DNA of 64,000 nucleotides, taken from Arsenophonus sp052174495. Its GTDB lineage: Bacteria; Pseudomonadota; Gammaproteobacteria; Enterobacterales; Enterobacteriaceae. Positions 29,620-39,348 of the stretch are shown piece after piece. Numbering within the stretch: the first letter of the stretch is position 1; each line of letters starts with the position of its first letter. Where the stretch lies: the NCBI GenBank assembly GCA_052174495.1, contig JBQMRR010000060.1:4477-68476 (forward strand), read 5' to 3'. Both the position numbers and the translations under genes were made by a program. The notes beneath the pieces are model-generated. The model saw only the letters and a list, made by a program, of their open reading frames with translations, made no database searches and was not told where the DNA came from.

Positions 29620-31134
29620 ATGAATAAAGAAATTCTGGCTGTTGTGGAAGCAGTTTCTAATGAAAAATCGCTTCCTCGCGAAAAAATCTTTGAGGCACTT
29701 GAAACCGCATTAGCAACAGCTACTAAAAAAAAATATGAACAAGAAATTGATGTTCGCGTTAATATTGATCGTAAAACGGGAGATTTTGATACATTTCGAC
29801 GTTGGTTAGTAGTTGAAGAAGTCACGAAGCCAACACGTGAAATTACTTTAGATGCAGCAAAATTTGAAGATTCAGAGATCAAATCAGGCGATTATATAGA
29901 GGATCAAATAGAGTCTGTTACGTTTGACCGAATTACCACTCAAACTGCAAAACAGGTTATTGTTCAAAAGGTACGTGAAGCTGAAAGAGCAATGGTTGTT
30001 GAGCAATTTCGTGAACAGCAAGGTGAAATTATTACCGGGGTAGTAAAAAAAGTTAATCGTGAAAATATTATCTTGGATTTAAGTAATAATGCCGAAGCGG
30101 TAATTTTGCGAGAAGATATGTTACCACGTGAAAATTTTCGACTAGGTGATCGTGTACGTGGTCTATTATATAATGTACGCCCAGAAGCGCGTGGAGCACA
30201 ACTGTTTGTTAGCCGTTCTTGTCCTGAAATGTTAGTGGAACTATTTCGCATAGAAGTACCTGAAATCGGTGAAGAAATTATTGAAATTAAAGCTGCTGTT
30301 CGTGACCCAGGATCTCGGGCAAAAATTGCTGTAAAGACAAATGATAAACGTATTGATCCAGTAGGCGCTTGTGTTGGGATGCGTGGCGCAAGAGTACAAG
30401 CAGTATCAAACGAACTTGGTGGTGAGCGTATTGATATTATTCTATGGGATGATAATCCTGCACAATTTGTAATTAATGCAATGGCACCAGCTGATGTTGT
30501 TTCTATTGTTGTTGATGAAGATAAATGTACGATAGATGTTGCCGTTGAAAGTAGTAATTTGGCTCAGGCAATTGGCCGCAATGGACAAAATGTTCGCTTA
30601 GCTTCTCAGTTACTGAAAAAACATCGTGGAGATGACAGATGGGAATTAAATACAATGACAGCAGAAGAACTTGAGGCTAATCATCAAGCAGAAGCAGATG
30701 TATCTATTAATACTTTTATTAACCATCTTGATCTTGATAAAGAATTTGCTACTTCTCTAGTTGAAGAAGGTTTTTCTACATTAGAAGAATTAGCTTATGT
30801 ACCAATCAACGAACTATTAGAAATTGAAGGTCTTGATGAAACAACGATTGAAGTTTTGCGTGAAAGAGCGAAAACGGCACTGACGACATTAAAATTAGCT
30901 CAAAAAGAAAGTATGGCTAATAATAAGCCAACTAAAGATCTGTTAAATCTACTAGGTATGAATTATGTTTTAGGAAAGAACCTAGCTTCTCATGGTATTT
31001 GTACATTGGAAGATCTTGCTGAGCAGGGAATCGATGATCTGAGAGATATTGAAGAAGGGCTAAATGATGAACAGGCTGGTGAAATTATTATGGCTGCACG
31101 CAATATTTGCTGGTTTGGTAACGATCCAAAATAA
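29620..31134 (+). CDS. nusA: Transcription termination/antitermination factor NusA
   Basis: NusA binds RNA polymerase and nascent RNA and modulates pausing, termination and antitermination. The 504-residue product starts MNKEILAVVEAVSNEKSLPR (polymerase-binding domain), then an S1 domain (GEIITGVVKKVNRENIILDL), KH1 and KH2 (DPVGACVGMRGARVQAVSNE and AQAIGRNGQNVRLASQL), and two acidic repeat domains ending ARNICWFGNDPK. About 8 extra residues (LKKHRGDDR) lie between KH2 and the first acidic repeat compared with E. coli. It leads nusA-infB. Confidence 0.97.
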   Translation: MNKEILAVVEAVSNEKSLPREKIFEALETALATATKKKYEQEIDVRVNIDRKTGDFDTFRRWLVVEEVTKPTREITLDAAKFEDSEIKSGDYIEDQIESVTFDRITTQTAKQVIVQKVREAERAMVVEQFREQQGEIITGVVKKVNRENIILDLSNNAEAVILREDMLPRENFRLGDRVRGLLYNVRPEARGAQLFVSRSCPEMLVELFRIEVPEIGEEIIEIKAAVRDPGSRAKIAVKTNDKRIDPVGACVGMRGARVQAVSNELGGERIDIILWDDNPAQFVINAMAPADVVSIVVDEDKCTIDVAVESSNLAQAIGRNGQNVRLASQLLKKHRGDDRWELNTMTAEELEANHQAEADVSINTFINHLDLDKEFATSLVEEGFSTLEELAYVPINELLEIEGLDETTIEVLRERAKTALTTLKLAQKESMANNKPTKDLLNLLGMNYVLGKNLASHGICTLEDLAEQGIDDLRDIEEGLNDEQAGEIIMAARNICWFGNDPK

Positions 31135-31155
31135 TTTGTATCAGGAAGGAACAGA

Positions 31156-33771
31156 ATGACAGATGAAACTGTAAAATCATTGGCAGCAGAGGTTCAAACT
31201 TCAGTTGAACGCTTGGTACAGCAGTTTGCTGATGCTGGAATAAAGAAAACTGAAAATGATCCTGTTTTTCAAAATGAAAAAGAAACTTTACTTGCACACT
31301 TAAATCGTGAGGATGGAACGACAGGTAATCAAACTGGCAAATTAACACTACAGCGAAAAACTCGTAGCACACTAAGTGTGCCGAGTGCTGGTGGAAAAAG
31401 CAAATCAGTCAATATTGAAGTTCGTAAAAAATACACATATATTGACCGGTATTACTTAGAAAAGACGAAAGCTAAAGAGCAAGTCAAGCATGAAACAGAA
31501 AAAAAAGAAAAACGTGAAGCAGCTGAAAAAGAAAAAATAAAACAAAGTAAAAATAAGCAAAAAACAGTTAAAGCTAATCAATATTTAGCTGCTTATACTA
31601 AAAAACAGTGTCGTGAAGCTGAGGCAATAGAGCTTAAACGTAAAGCTGAAGAAGAAATGCAACGTAAAGTCGAAGCTGAAGCTAAACGGGTTGCTGAAGA
31701 AGCTCGTCGTATGGCAGAGGAAAACTCCAAGAGTTGGAGTATTGATGATGAAGTGGAAGATAATATAGATTATCATACCACGACTTCTCGTCATGCTCGT
31801 GAAGCAGAAGATGAAAATGATGCTCAAGAAGAAGGCCGTCGAGCTCGAAATCGAGGAGGAAAGGCTACTCGGCAGAAAAAAAATAATAAACATTCTGAAA
31901 AAACTGACCGTGAAGAAGAACGAGCAGTTGGCCGCACTAATAAAATCAAAGGTAAACAGAAAAAATCCAGTTCATTACATCAAAGTTTTACAAAACCGGT
32001 TACGGTTATTAATCGTGATGTTCTTATTGGCGAAACTATCTCGGTAGCTGAATTAGCAAATAAGATGGCAGTTAAAGGTTCCCAAGTTATCAAGACCATG
32101 ATGAAAATGGGTGCAATGGTGACTATTAATCGGATTATTGATCAAGAAACAGCACAACTTGTAGCAGAAGAGATGGGGCATAAAGTTATTTTATGGCGTG
32201 AAAATGAGCTGGAAGAAGCAATTTTAAATGATCGTGATACAGGTAAAGCAATTGCAGAACCTCGAGCGCCAGTTGTTACGATCATGGGGCATGTTGACCA
32301 TGGTAAAACCTCATTACTTGACTATATTCGTTCAACTAAAGTTGCATCGGATGAAGCCGGTGGTATCACGCAACACATAGGCGCTTATCATGTTAAGACA
32401 GATAAAGGTATGATTACCTTTTTAGATACACCAGGACATGCTGCATTTACTTCAATGCGTGCACGTGGTGCTAAAGCAACGGATATTGTTGTTTTAGTTG
32501 TTGCGGCAGATGATGGTGTGATGCCTCAAACGATAGAAGCAATTCAGCATGCTAAAGCTGCTAATGTGCCCGTTGTTGTTGCAGTTAATAAAATTGATAA
32601 GCATGAAGCTGATCCTGATCGCGTAAAAAATGAGTTATCACAACATGGTATATTGGCTGAAGAGTGGGGTGGTGAAAATCAATTTATCAATGTATCTGCT
32701 AAAAAAGGAACAGGTATTGATGAATTATTAGAAGCAATCTTGTTGCAAGCTGAAGTATTAGAACTGAAAGCGGTTCGCACTGGTATGGCAAGTGGTATTG
32801 TTATCGAGTCTTATTTAGATAAAGGCCGTGGTTCGGTTGCTACGATTTTAGTTCAAGAAGGCACTCTTAATAAAGGTGATATTGTACTGTGTGGTTTTGA
32901 GTATGGCCGCATTCGTGCAATGCGTAATGAATTAGGTAAAGATATTGAATCTGCTGGTCCATCGATTCCGCTTGAAATTTTGGGGTTATCAAATATACCT
33001 TCAGCAGGTGATAAAGCAACAGTTGTTCGTGATGAAAAGAAAGCACGCGAGGTTGCACTTTATCGTCAAGGTAAATTCCGAGAAATAAAATTAGCACACC
33101 AGCAAAAGTTAAAACTAGAAAATATGTTTTCTAACATGGAAGATGATAAGATTTCTGAATTAAATATTGTATTAAAAACCGATGTACAAGGTAGCTGTGA
33201 AGCTATTATTGATTCCTTGCAAACATTATCAACTGATGAAGTAAAAGTAAAAATTATTGGTTCTGGTGTCGGTAGTATTACTGAAACAGATGTTACATTG
33301 GCTGCCGCTTCCAATGCAATTATTATTGGATTTAATGTCCGAGCAGATGCTGCGGCAAGGCGTATTATCGAAAGTGAAAATTTAGATCTACGCTATTATT
33401 CGGTTATTTATAGTCTTATCGATGAGATTAAACAGGCGATGAGTGGTATGTTGGTGCCTGAATATAAACAGCAAATTATTGGATTAGCAGAAGTACGTTA
33501 TGTATTTAAATCAGTTAAATTTGGAGCCATTGCTGGTTGCATGGTTACTGAAGGCATAATCAAGCGTAATAACTCTATTCATGTATTACGGGATAATGTA
33601 GTTATTTATGAAGGTGAATTGGAATCTTTACGTCGTTTTAAAGATGATATTAACGAAGTACGTAATGGTATGGAGTGTGGTATTGGTGTGAAGAATTACA
33701 ATGATATACGTGTTGGTGATATAATAGAAGTATTTAAAATCATTGAAGTAAAACGCTCTATTGATAATTAA
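31156..33771 (+). CDS. infB: Translation initiation factor IF-2
   Basis: GTPase that places fMet-tRNA on the 30S subunit and promotes subunit joining. The 871-residue product (E. coli 890) has the N-terminal IF2_N fold, a long charged helical linker rich in Lys/Glu/Ala (residues about 100-270), then the G domain: G1 IMGHVDHGKTSLLD, the GGITQHIGAY switch, DTPGHAAF, NKIDK. Domains II-IV follow, ending MECGIGVKNYNDIRVGDIIE. It starts 21 nt after nusA. The terminator downstream separates it from rbfA. Confidence 0.98.
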   Translation: MTDETVKSLAAEVQTSVERLVQQFADAGIKKTENDPVFQNEKETLLAHLNREDGTTGNQTGKLTLQRKTRSTLSVPSAGGKSKSVNIEVRKKYTYIDRYYLEKTKAKEQVKHETEKKEKREAAEKEKIKQSKNKQKTVKANQYLAAYTKKQCREAEAIELKRKAEEEMQRKVEAEAKRVAEEARRMAEENSKSWSIDDEVEDNIDYHTTTSRHAREAEDENDAQEEGRRARNRGGKATRQKKNNKHSEKTDREEERAVGRTNKIKGKQKKSSSLHQSFTKPVTVINRDVLIGETISVAELANKMAVKGSQVIKTMMKMGAMVTINRIIDQETAQLVAEEMGHKVILWRENELEEAILNDRDTGKAIAEPRAPVVTIMGHVDHGKTSLLDYIRSTKVASDEAGGITQHIGAYHVKTDKGMITFLDTPGHAAFTSMRARGAKATDIVVLVVAADDGVMPQTIEAIQHAKAANVPVVVAVNKIDKHEADPDRVKNELSQHGILAEEWGGENQFINVSAKKGTGIDELLEAILLQAEVLELKAVRTGMASGIVIESYLDKGRGSVATILVQEGTLNKGDIVLCGFEYGRIRAMRNELGKDIESAGPSIPLEILGLSNIPSAGDKATVVRDEKKAREVALYRQGKFREIKLAHQQKLKLENMFSNMEDDKISELNIVLKTDVQGSCEAIIDSLQTLSTDEVKVKIIGSGVGSITETDVTLAAASNAIIIGFNVRADAAARRIIESENLDLRYYSVIYSLIDEIKQAMSGMLVPEYKQQIIGLAEVRYVFKSVKFGAIAGCMVTEGIIKRNNSIHVLRDNVVIYEGELESLRRFKDDINEVRNGMECGIGVKNYNDIRVGDIIEVFKIIEVKRSIDN

Positions 33772-33794
33772 TATTTACTTTTTTAATACTTATT

Positions 33795-33824
33795 AAAAGG
33801 CCATAACATTAGTTATGGCCTTTT
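33795..33824 (+). terminator. Rho-independent terminator after infB
   Basis: Perfect 13-bp stem AAAAGGCCATAAC/GTTATGGCCTTTT with a 4-nt loop, 23 nt beyond the infB stop. Confidence 0.88.
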
Positions 33825-33996
33825 AGCTAAAGAGTTATAATAACCATTTAGATCAAGTATATTGGTTATCGATTATTAGGATGACATTAATTATAATATA
33901 AAATGTATATAAGTATTAAATTTTAATTTTCTAAAAAAATATAATAATAATTAATGATCATTATATTTAGTTTTACCCTGTGAGGAGGATATCATA

Positions 33997-34413
33997 ATGG
34001 CAAAAGAGTTTAGTCGTCCTAATCGTATTGCCCAAGAAATACAAAAAAAGATCGCCATTATTCTTCATCAAGAAATTAAAGATCCACGTGTTAAAATGAC
34101 TACTGTTTCAGGAGTAGAAGTTTCTCGCGATTTGGCTTATGCCAAAATATTCGTAACTTTTTTAAAGATATCCGTAAAAGAGCATGAAATAGATATACTT
34201 AAAAATGGTATTAAAGTTTTGAATGGCGATATGGCAAAACATATTCGTTCTTTGCTAGGTAAAGCGATGCGTTTATCTATGGTTCCTAAATTAACTTTTT
34301 TTTACGATAACTCTTTGGTAGAAGGTATGCGTATGTCTAATTTAATTAGCAACGTGATCCGTGATGATGAAAAGCGTCATCATAAAAATAAAAATGATAA
34401 AGAGAGGAAATAA
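33997..34413 (+). CDS. rbfA: Ribosome-binding factor A
   Basis: RbfA assists 17S-to-16S rRNA maturation and cold adaptation. The 138-residue product starts MAKEFSRPNRIAQEIQKKIA and has the KH-like core IKDPRVKMTTVSGVEVSRDL and the block MRLSMVPKLTFFYDNSLVEG; the tail is very basic (KRHHKNKNDKERK). A strong GAGGAGG site lies 8 nt before the ATG. Its stop overlaps the truB start by one base (TAATG), so truB is coupled to it. Confidence 0.97.
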   Translation: MAKEFSRPNRIAQEIQKKIAIILHQEIKDPRVKMTTVSGVEVSRDLAYAKIFVTFLKISVKEHEIDILKNGIKVLNGDMAKHIRSLLGKAMRLSMVPKLTFFYDNSLVEGMRMSNLISNVIRDDEKRHHKNKNDKERK

Positions 34414-35363
34414 TGAGATTTACTCGTGAAGTTCACGGAGTTTTCTTATTAGATAAACCGGCAAAACTTTCATCTAATGATTCTTTACAAAAAGTACGTC
34501 GTTTATTTAATGCTAAAAAAGCTGGTCACACAGGAGCACTAGATCCTTTAGCAACCGGCATGTTGCCTATTTGTTTAGGTGAAGCTACGAAATTTTCACA
34601 ATTTTTACTTGATTCAGATAAATACTATCATGTTATTGCTCGTTTAGGACAACGTACTGATACTTCAGATGCGGATGGCAAAATAATTTGCCAACGTCCG
34701 ATTAAAATAACTCAGCAGCAACTTCATAGGGCATTAGATAAATTTCGTGGTAATTTAATCCAGATACCATCTATGTATTCTTCTCTTAAATATCAGGGTA
34801 AGCCACTTTATGAATATGCTCGTCAAGGAATTACTATTAAACGTGAAGGTCGGCAAATTACTATTTATGATTTGCAATTTGAGAGCTGGCATGAGAATGA
34901 ATTAGAATTAACAATTCATTGTTCTAAAGGAACTTATATACGAACTATTATTGATGATTTAGGTGAATTATTGGGTTGTGGTGCTCATGTAGTTTACCTA
35001 AGGCGCTTACAGGTAGCTAATTATTCCAGTGAACATATGGTAACAATAGAGCAATTATCCCTGCTTAAGCAGGAAGTGGAATTAGGGAGAACTTCCTTAG
35101 AGATACAATTAGATCCTTTGTTATTACCAATAGATGCAACTGTTAATCATTTTCCTGAAGTTAATATTTCATCGATTATTGCAACCTATTTTAAACAAGG
35201 GCAAACAATTGTTGTTACTAATTATTGTCCTTCTAAAGGAAATAAAGTTCGAGTAACAGAAGGTGATATACATAAATTTATTGGTATTGCTGAGATTGAT
35301 GAACAAAATAGGATAGCTCCTTATCGTTTAACTATTGAAAGTAAAATGTTTAATAAAATTTAG
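34413..35363 (+). CDS. truB: tRNA pseudouridine-55 synthase TruB
   Basis: Makes pseudouridine 55 in the T loop of tRNAs. The 316-residue product has GVFLLDKPAKLSSNDSLQKV, the catalytic-Asp motif GHTGALDPLATGMLPI, IPSMYSSLKYQGKPLYEYAR and CSKGTYIRTIIDDLG; a PUA-like C-terminal part follows. Translationally coupled to rbfA by the TAATG overlap. Gene order rbfA-truB-rpsO-pnp is that of E. coli. Confidence 0.97.
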   Translation: MRFTREVHGVFLLDKPAKLSSNDSLQKVRRLFNAKKAGHTGALDPLATGMLPICLGEATKFSQFLLDSDKYYHVIARLGQRTDTSDADGKIICQRPIKITQQQLHRALDKFRGNLIQIPSMYSSLKYQGKPLYEYARQGITIKREGRQITIYDLQFESWHENELELTIHCSKGTYIRTIIDDLGELLGCGAHVVYLRRLQVANYSSEHMVTIEQLSLLKQEVELGRTSLEIQLDPLLLPIDATVNHFPEVNISSIIATYFKQGQTIVVTNYCPSKGNKVRVTEGDIHKFIGIAEIDEQNRIAPYRLTIESKMFNKI

Positions 35364-35371
35364 ATCTTAGC

Positions 35372-35400
35372 TTGCATAATGATAATGTAAAGAGTATAAT
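35372..35400 (+). promoter_or_regulatory. Sigma-70 promoter of rpsO
   Basis: TTGCAT (35372-35377) and TATAAT (35395-35400) with a 17-bp spacer, just after the truB stop and about 75 bp before the rpsO start. Confidence 0.75.
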
Positions 35401-35475
35401 AATGCTCCCTTTATTAGAAAGGGCTGAATTAGAGATCGGCTTTTCTTGTATTTAATAAAAAATTTGGAGTTACTT

Positions 35476-35745
35476 ATGTCTCTAAGTATTGAAGCAAAAG
35501 CCCAAATTATTGCGGACTATGGTCGTGATAAAAATGATACAGGTTCTAGTGAAGTTCAAATTGCTCTTTTGACTGCGGAAATTAATTATTTGCAAGATCA
35601 CTTTGCAGTGCATAAAAAAGATCATCACAGCCGTCGAGGGCTATTGCATATGGTTGCTCAGCGTCGTAAACTATTAAATTATCTGAAGTATAAAAATGTT
35701 GCTTGCTATACTACACTTATTGAACGCTTAGGATTACGTCGTTGA
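35476..35745 (+). CDS. rpsO: 30S ribosomal protein S15
   Basis: S15 is a primary 16S rRNA binder of the platform. The 89-residue product, equal to E. coli, starts MSLSIEAKAQIIADYGRDKN and has DTGSSEVQIALLTAEINYLQ, then HFAVHKKDHHSRRGLLHMVA and the end LIERLGLRR. Start ATG 35476 after TTTGGAGT; the frame is open 10 codons further upstream without homology. A terminator follows before pnp. Confidence 0.98.
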   Translation: MSLSIEAKAQIIADYGRDKNDTGSSEVQIALLTAEINYLQDHFAVHKKDHHSRRGLLHMVAQRRKLLNYLKYKNVACYTTLIERLGLRR

Positions 35746-35757
35746 TTAGTTAGTTTC

Positions 35758-35787
35758 AAAAGAAAGGGGCTTCTAGCCCCTTTTCTT
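35758..35787 (+). terminator. Terminator between rpsO and pnp
   Basis: Stem GAAAGGGGC/GCCCCTTTTC with loop TTCTA, followed by TTCT; it corresponds to the partial rpsO terminator of E. coli. The next 250 bp to pnp hold a leader region but no gene. Confidence 0.85.
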
Positions 35788-36039
35788 CTAGAAGATAGAA
35801 AAAATATTTAAAATTGGTTTACACTTGCAAAGTAATTTTAAGAAATAAATTTTTGTCATTTTTTTCTAAATAATATGAACTTTTTAACTACAGGGGCCAC
35901 TTCTCAGCTAATGAGCTTACTGATACTTACAAGATAAGTAAAAATATTCAGTTTGTTATTAATTATGAGGAGAGTATGTAGCAAAAAAGAAAATATTGGT
36001 GTTGTTATATAAATAAACAGCTATTAAAAGGATATTATT

Positions 36040-38133
36040 TTGCTTAATCCTATTATTCATAAATTTCAATATGGCCAAAATATCGTCACTATCGAAACGG
36101 GTATGATTGCGCGTCAAGCGACTGCTGCAGTTATGGTTAATATAGATGATACAGCCGTATTTGTCACTGTTGTTGGACAGAAAAAAGTAAAAGAAGGACA
36201 GGATTTCTTTCCACTGACAGTTAATTATCAAGAACGATCATATGCTGCAGGTCGAATTCCTGGTAGTTTTTTTCGTCGTGAAGGTCGTCCTGGTGAAAGT
36301 GAAACACTGATTGCCAGACTGATCGATCGTCCACTTCGCCCTTTATTTCCAGATGGATTTATTAATGAAATACAAATTATTATTACTGTTGTATCTATTA
36401 ATCCACAAGTAAATCCAGATATTGTTGCTATGATCGGCGCATCTGCTGCATTAACTATATCGGGTATTCCATTTAATGGCCCAATTGGTGCAGCGCGCGT
36501 TGGTTATATTGATGACCAGTATGTTTTAAATCCTACTGTTGATGAATTAAAAAGTAGTCGCTTAGATTTAGTTGTCGCAGGTACGTCGAATGCGGTATTA
36601 ATGGTGGAGTCTGAAGCTGATTTATTAACGGAAGAGCAAATGCTTGGTGCAGTTATTTTTGGTTACGAGCAGCAACAAATTGTGATTAAGAATATTAATA
36701 CCTTAGCAGCTGAAACGGGCAAAGAAAAATGGAATTGGCAACCTGAATCGATTAATCAAGAATTACATAAGTGGATCACTGAATTAGCTGAACAGAGGTT
36801 AGGTTATGCTTATCGTATTTCTGAAAAACAAGAACGTTATACTAATGTTAATGCGATTAAAGAAGATGTCACTAATACCCTTTTAGCAAAAAATGAATCT
36901 TTAGATCCTGCTAAAATAAATAAAATTCTTTCCAGTTTAGAGAAAAAAGTTGTTCGTACTCGAATATTAAAAGGTGAACCACGGATTGATGGGCGAGAAA
37001 AAGACATGGTACGTTCACTTGATGTCCGTACCGGTGTATTACCTCGTACCCATGGTTCAGCATTATTTACTCGCGGAGAAACTCAGGCGTTGGTCACAGT
37101 AACTCTTGGTACTGAACGTGATGCGCAAACTATTGACGAGCTTATGGGTGAATATACTGATCGTTTCCTATTCCATTATAATTTCCCTCCTTATTCAGTA
37201 GGTGAAACAGGCCTTGTTGGTTCACCAAAACGTCGTGAAATTGGCCATGGACGTTTAGCTAAGCGTGGAGTATTAGCGGTGATGCCAAAGCAGTCAGAGT
37301 TTCCCTATACTATACGTATAGTATCTGAAATTACCGAATCTAATGGCTCTTCTTCTATGGCTTCTATCTGTGGGGCATCACTAGCATTAATGGATGCCGG
37401 TGTTCCAATTAAGACAGCGGTAGCAGGTATTGCAATGGGGTTAATGAAAGAAAACGATAATTTTGTTGTGCTTTCTGATATTTTGAGTGATGAAGATTAT
37501 TTAGGCGATATGGATTTTAAAGTTGCAGGCAGTCGTGAAGGTATTAGTGCTCTACAGATGGATATTAAGATTGAAGGTATTACGCGTGAAATTATGCAAG
37601 TTGCCTTAAACCAGGCAAAAGGGGCTCGTTTACACATTTTAAGTGTTATGGAAGAGGCTATTAATAGTCCTCGTGAAGAAATTTCTGAATTTGCACCACG
37701 TATTCATACTATCCACATCAATCCTGACAAGATCAAAGATGTGATAGGTAAAGGTGGTTCTGTTATTAGAGCATTAACTGAAGAAACTGGTACTACGATC
37801 GAAATTGATGATGATGGTACCGTAAAAATTGCTGCAACCGATAACTCTAAAGCAAAAGCAGCTATTAGTCGTATTGAAAATATTACCGCAGAAGTTCAAG
37901 TTGGTCGCGTTTATCTTGGTAAAGTCACACGTATTGTTGACTTTGGCGCTTTTGTTGCTATCGGCGGCGTCAAAGAAGGATTAGTACATATCTCTCAGAT
38001 AGCAGAAAAACGCGTTGAAAAAGTGATTGATTATTTACAGTTAGGTCAGGAAGTGCCAGTTAAAGTGTTAGAAATTGATCGACAGGGTCGTATTCGCCTT
38101 AGTATAAAAGAGGCACTTTCTACAGAAAGTTAG
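36040..38133 (+). CDS. pnp: Polynucleotide phosphorylase
   Basis: 3'-5' phosphorolytic exoribonuclease of the RNA degradosome. The 697-residue product has two RNase PH-like cores (first MLNPIIHKFQYGQNIVTIET, PGSFFRREGRPGESETLIAR; second GEPRIDGREKDMVRSLDVRT, ALFTRGETQALVTVTLGT, DMDFKVAGSREGISALQMD), then KH (IHINPDKIKDVIGKGGSVIR) and S1 (GRVYLGKVTRIVDFGAFVAI). The start is TTG 36040 preceded by AAAGGA, as in E. coli, which also uses TTG. The chain is about 14 residues shorter at the C-terminus than E. coli (711). Confidence 0.97.
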   Translation: MLNPIIHKFQYGQNIVTIETGMIARQATAAVMVNIDDTAVFVTVVGQKKVKEGQDFFPLTVNYQERSYAAGRIPGSFFRREGRPGESETLIARLIDRPLRPLFPDGFINEIQIIITVVSINPQVNPDIVAMIGASAALTISGIPFNGPIGAARVGYIDDQYVLNPTVDELKSSRLDLVVAGTSNAVLMVESEADLLTEEQMLGAVIFGYEQQQIVIKNINTLAAETGKEKWNWQPESINQELHKWITELAEQRLGYAYRISEKQERYTNVNAIKEDVTNTLLAKNESLDPAKINKILSSLEKKVVRTRILKGEPRIDGREKDMVRSLDVRTGVLPRTHGSALFTRGETQALVTVTLGTERDAQTIDELMGEYTDRFLFHYNFPPYSVGETGLVGSPKRREIGHGRLAKRGVLAVMPKQSEFPYTIRIVSEITESNGSSSMASICGASLALMDAGVPIKTAVAGIAMGLMKENDNFVVLSDILSDEDYLGDMDFKVAGSREGISALQMDIKIEGITREIMQVALNQAKGARLHILSVMEEAINSPREEISEFAPRIHTIHINPDKIKDVIGKGGSVIRALTEETGTTIEIDDDGTVKIAATDNSKAKAAISRIENITAEVQVGRVYLGKVTRIVDFGAFVAIGGVKEGLVHISQIAEKRVEKVIDYLQLGQEVPVKVLEIDRQGRIRLSIKEALSTES

Positions 38134-38289
38134 CTGAAATAGAAATACAGATTTTTGTAGAATAATTTGACGTAATGTTTGATGTTCTATAAAAAAGCAC
38201 CTACTCAGTTTTTTTAAATAACTGAATCTCTGGTAATTATGGAGATTCACGGGATATATTGATTTCTCCCCTCCCTTAATAAAGGAAAA

Positions 38290-39195
38290 TAATTTTTTTT
38301 TGCTTTGGAACATTATACTGCTGCTATTATTTTATTGTCAGTTGCAGCAGTAAAACTAAAATAAAAAGTAAAATTTTTACTATTCTATTATCACAAGAAG
38401 TGATATTAGCTTGTATTGAACAGATTTTTGGAAATCTATCATCTTTGATGATAAATTCATATAACTTTTATATGAATGCTGTATTGTTGTATGATAGTCT
38501 TGGATTAATGACGGTAGCAGGTAACGTTTTGCTTATAGCACTAGTTTATAGCTCCTGATATTTCGAAAATTTTTAATTTTTTTTGGAATATATTTTTTAC
38601 AAGCAGATAATTTTGTTATTTTGCCTATCGAACGTTTAATTTAATTTTAAAGCTTGATCTAACTTAGAAGTTCGTATTACCTGAATCGGGATATTATCCT
38701 GTATTATAATAATAGATATCAATTGACTTATGGTGATCTGCTGAACTCGCGTATTATCGACAAGATTAAAATTATTTTTCCGCAGCTTATAACTTTATTT
38801 ACCAGAGAAAGAATAGAGTCAAAATACTACAAACTAATTTATTATCTCAATTATAATCAAGCGAAAATTGGCAATGTGTAGGGACTCTGGAATAGAATTA
38901 AATTCTATTAAGTAAAATCAATGAAAAAACATTGGTGGTTGATTCGTCTGAAAAACTTAACAGATAATACTACTCTCGCTGAGCATCTTAGTAAAACTAA
39001 CTTCTATTTAGATAAAAACCTAAGTCTTGGGGGGTAATCATAGCGCTATATACTATTATTTAAATTAATAGTAGATAGGAAGTGCACACATAACTTTATT
39101 GAGCATCACTGTGATCTGTTGGAACTGTTTTTGTTAGTCAGAGCACAACACAACACCTTTCAATATCAGGCTAGGCAGTATCGACGAACATATCT
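38290..39195 (+). pseudogene. nlpI: Pseudogene of lipoprotein NlpI
   Basis: NlpI is a TPR outer-membrane lipoprotein that works with Prc in peptidoglycan hydrolase turnover. Pieces in order: SQEVILACIEQIF (about 38390-38430), LLYDSLGLMTVAGN (about 38485-38525), RSL-LYLPEK (about 38780-38810), LKNLTDNTTLAEHLSKTNFY (about 38950-39010) and NFIEHHCDLLELFLL (about 39090-39135). Stops lie between them. It follows pnp and precedes deaD, as in E. coli. Confidence 0.85.
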
Positions 39196-39348
39196 CATCA
39201 CTACTTTTTAAGTCTTTATCGATTGTGATAAGAGCTTATTGTTCTTTTAATAAAAATTATTTTAGCTAGTTCATATTTTAAGTGAAAATAATCGAAATTT
39301 TTCGCAGAGTTATGTAAACTGGCCACCATAATAAGTGAGGACTTTTGA

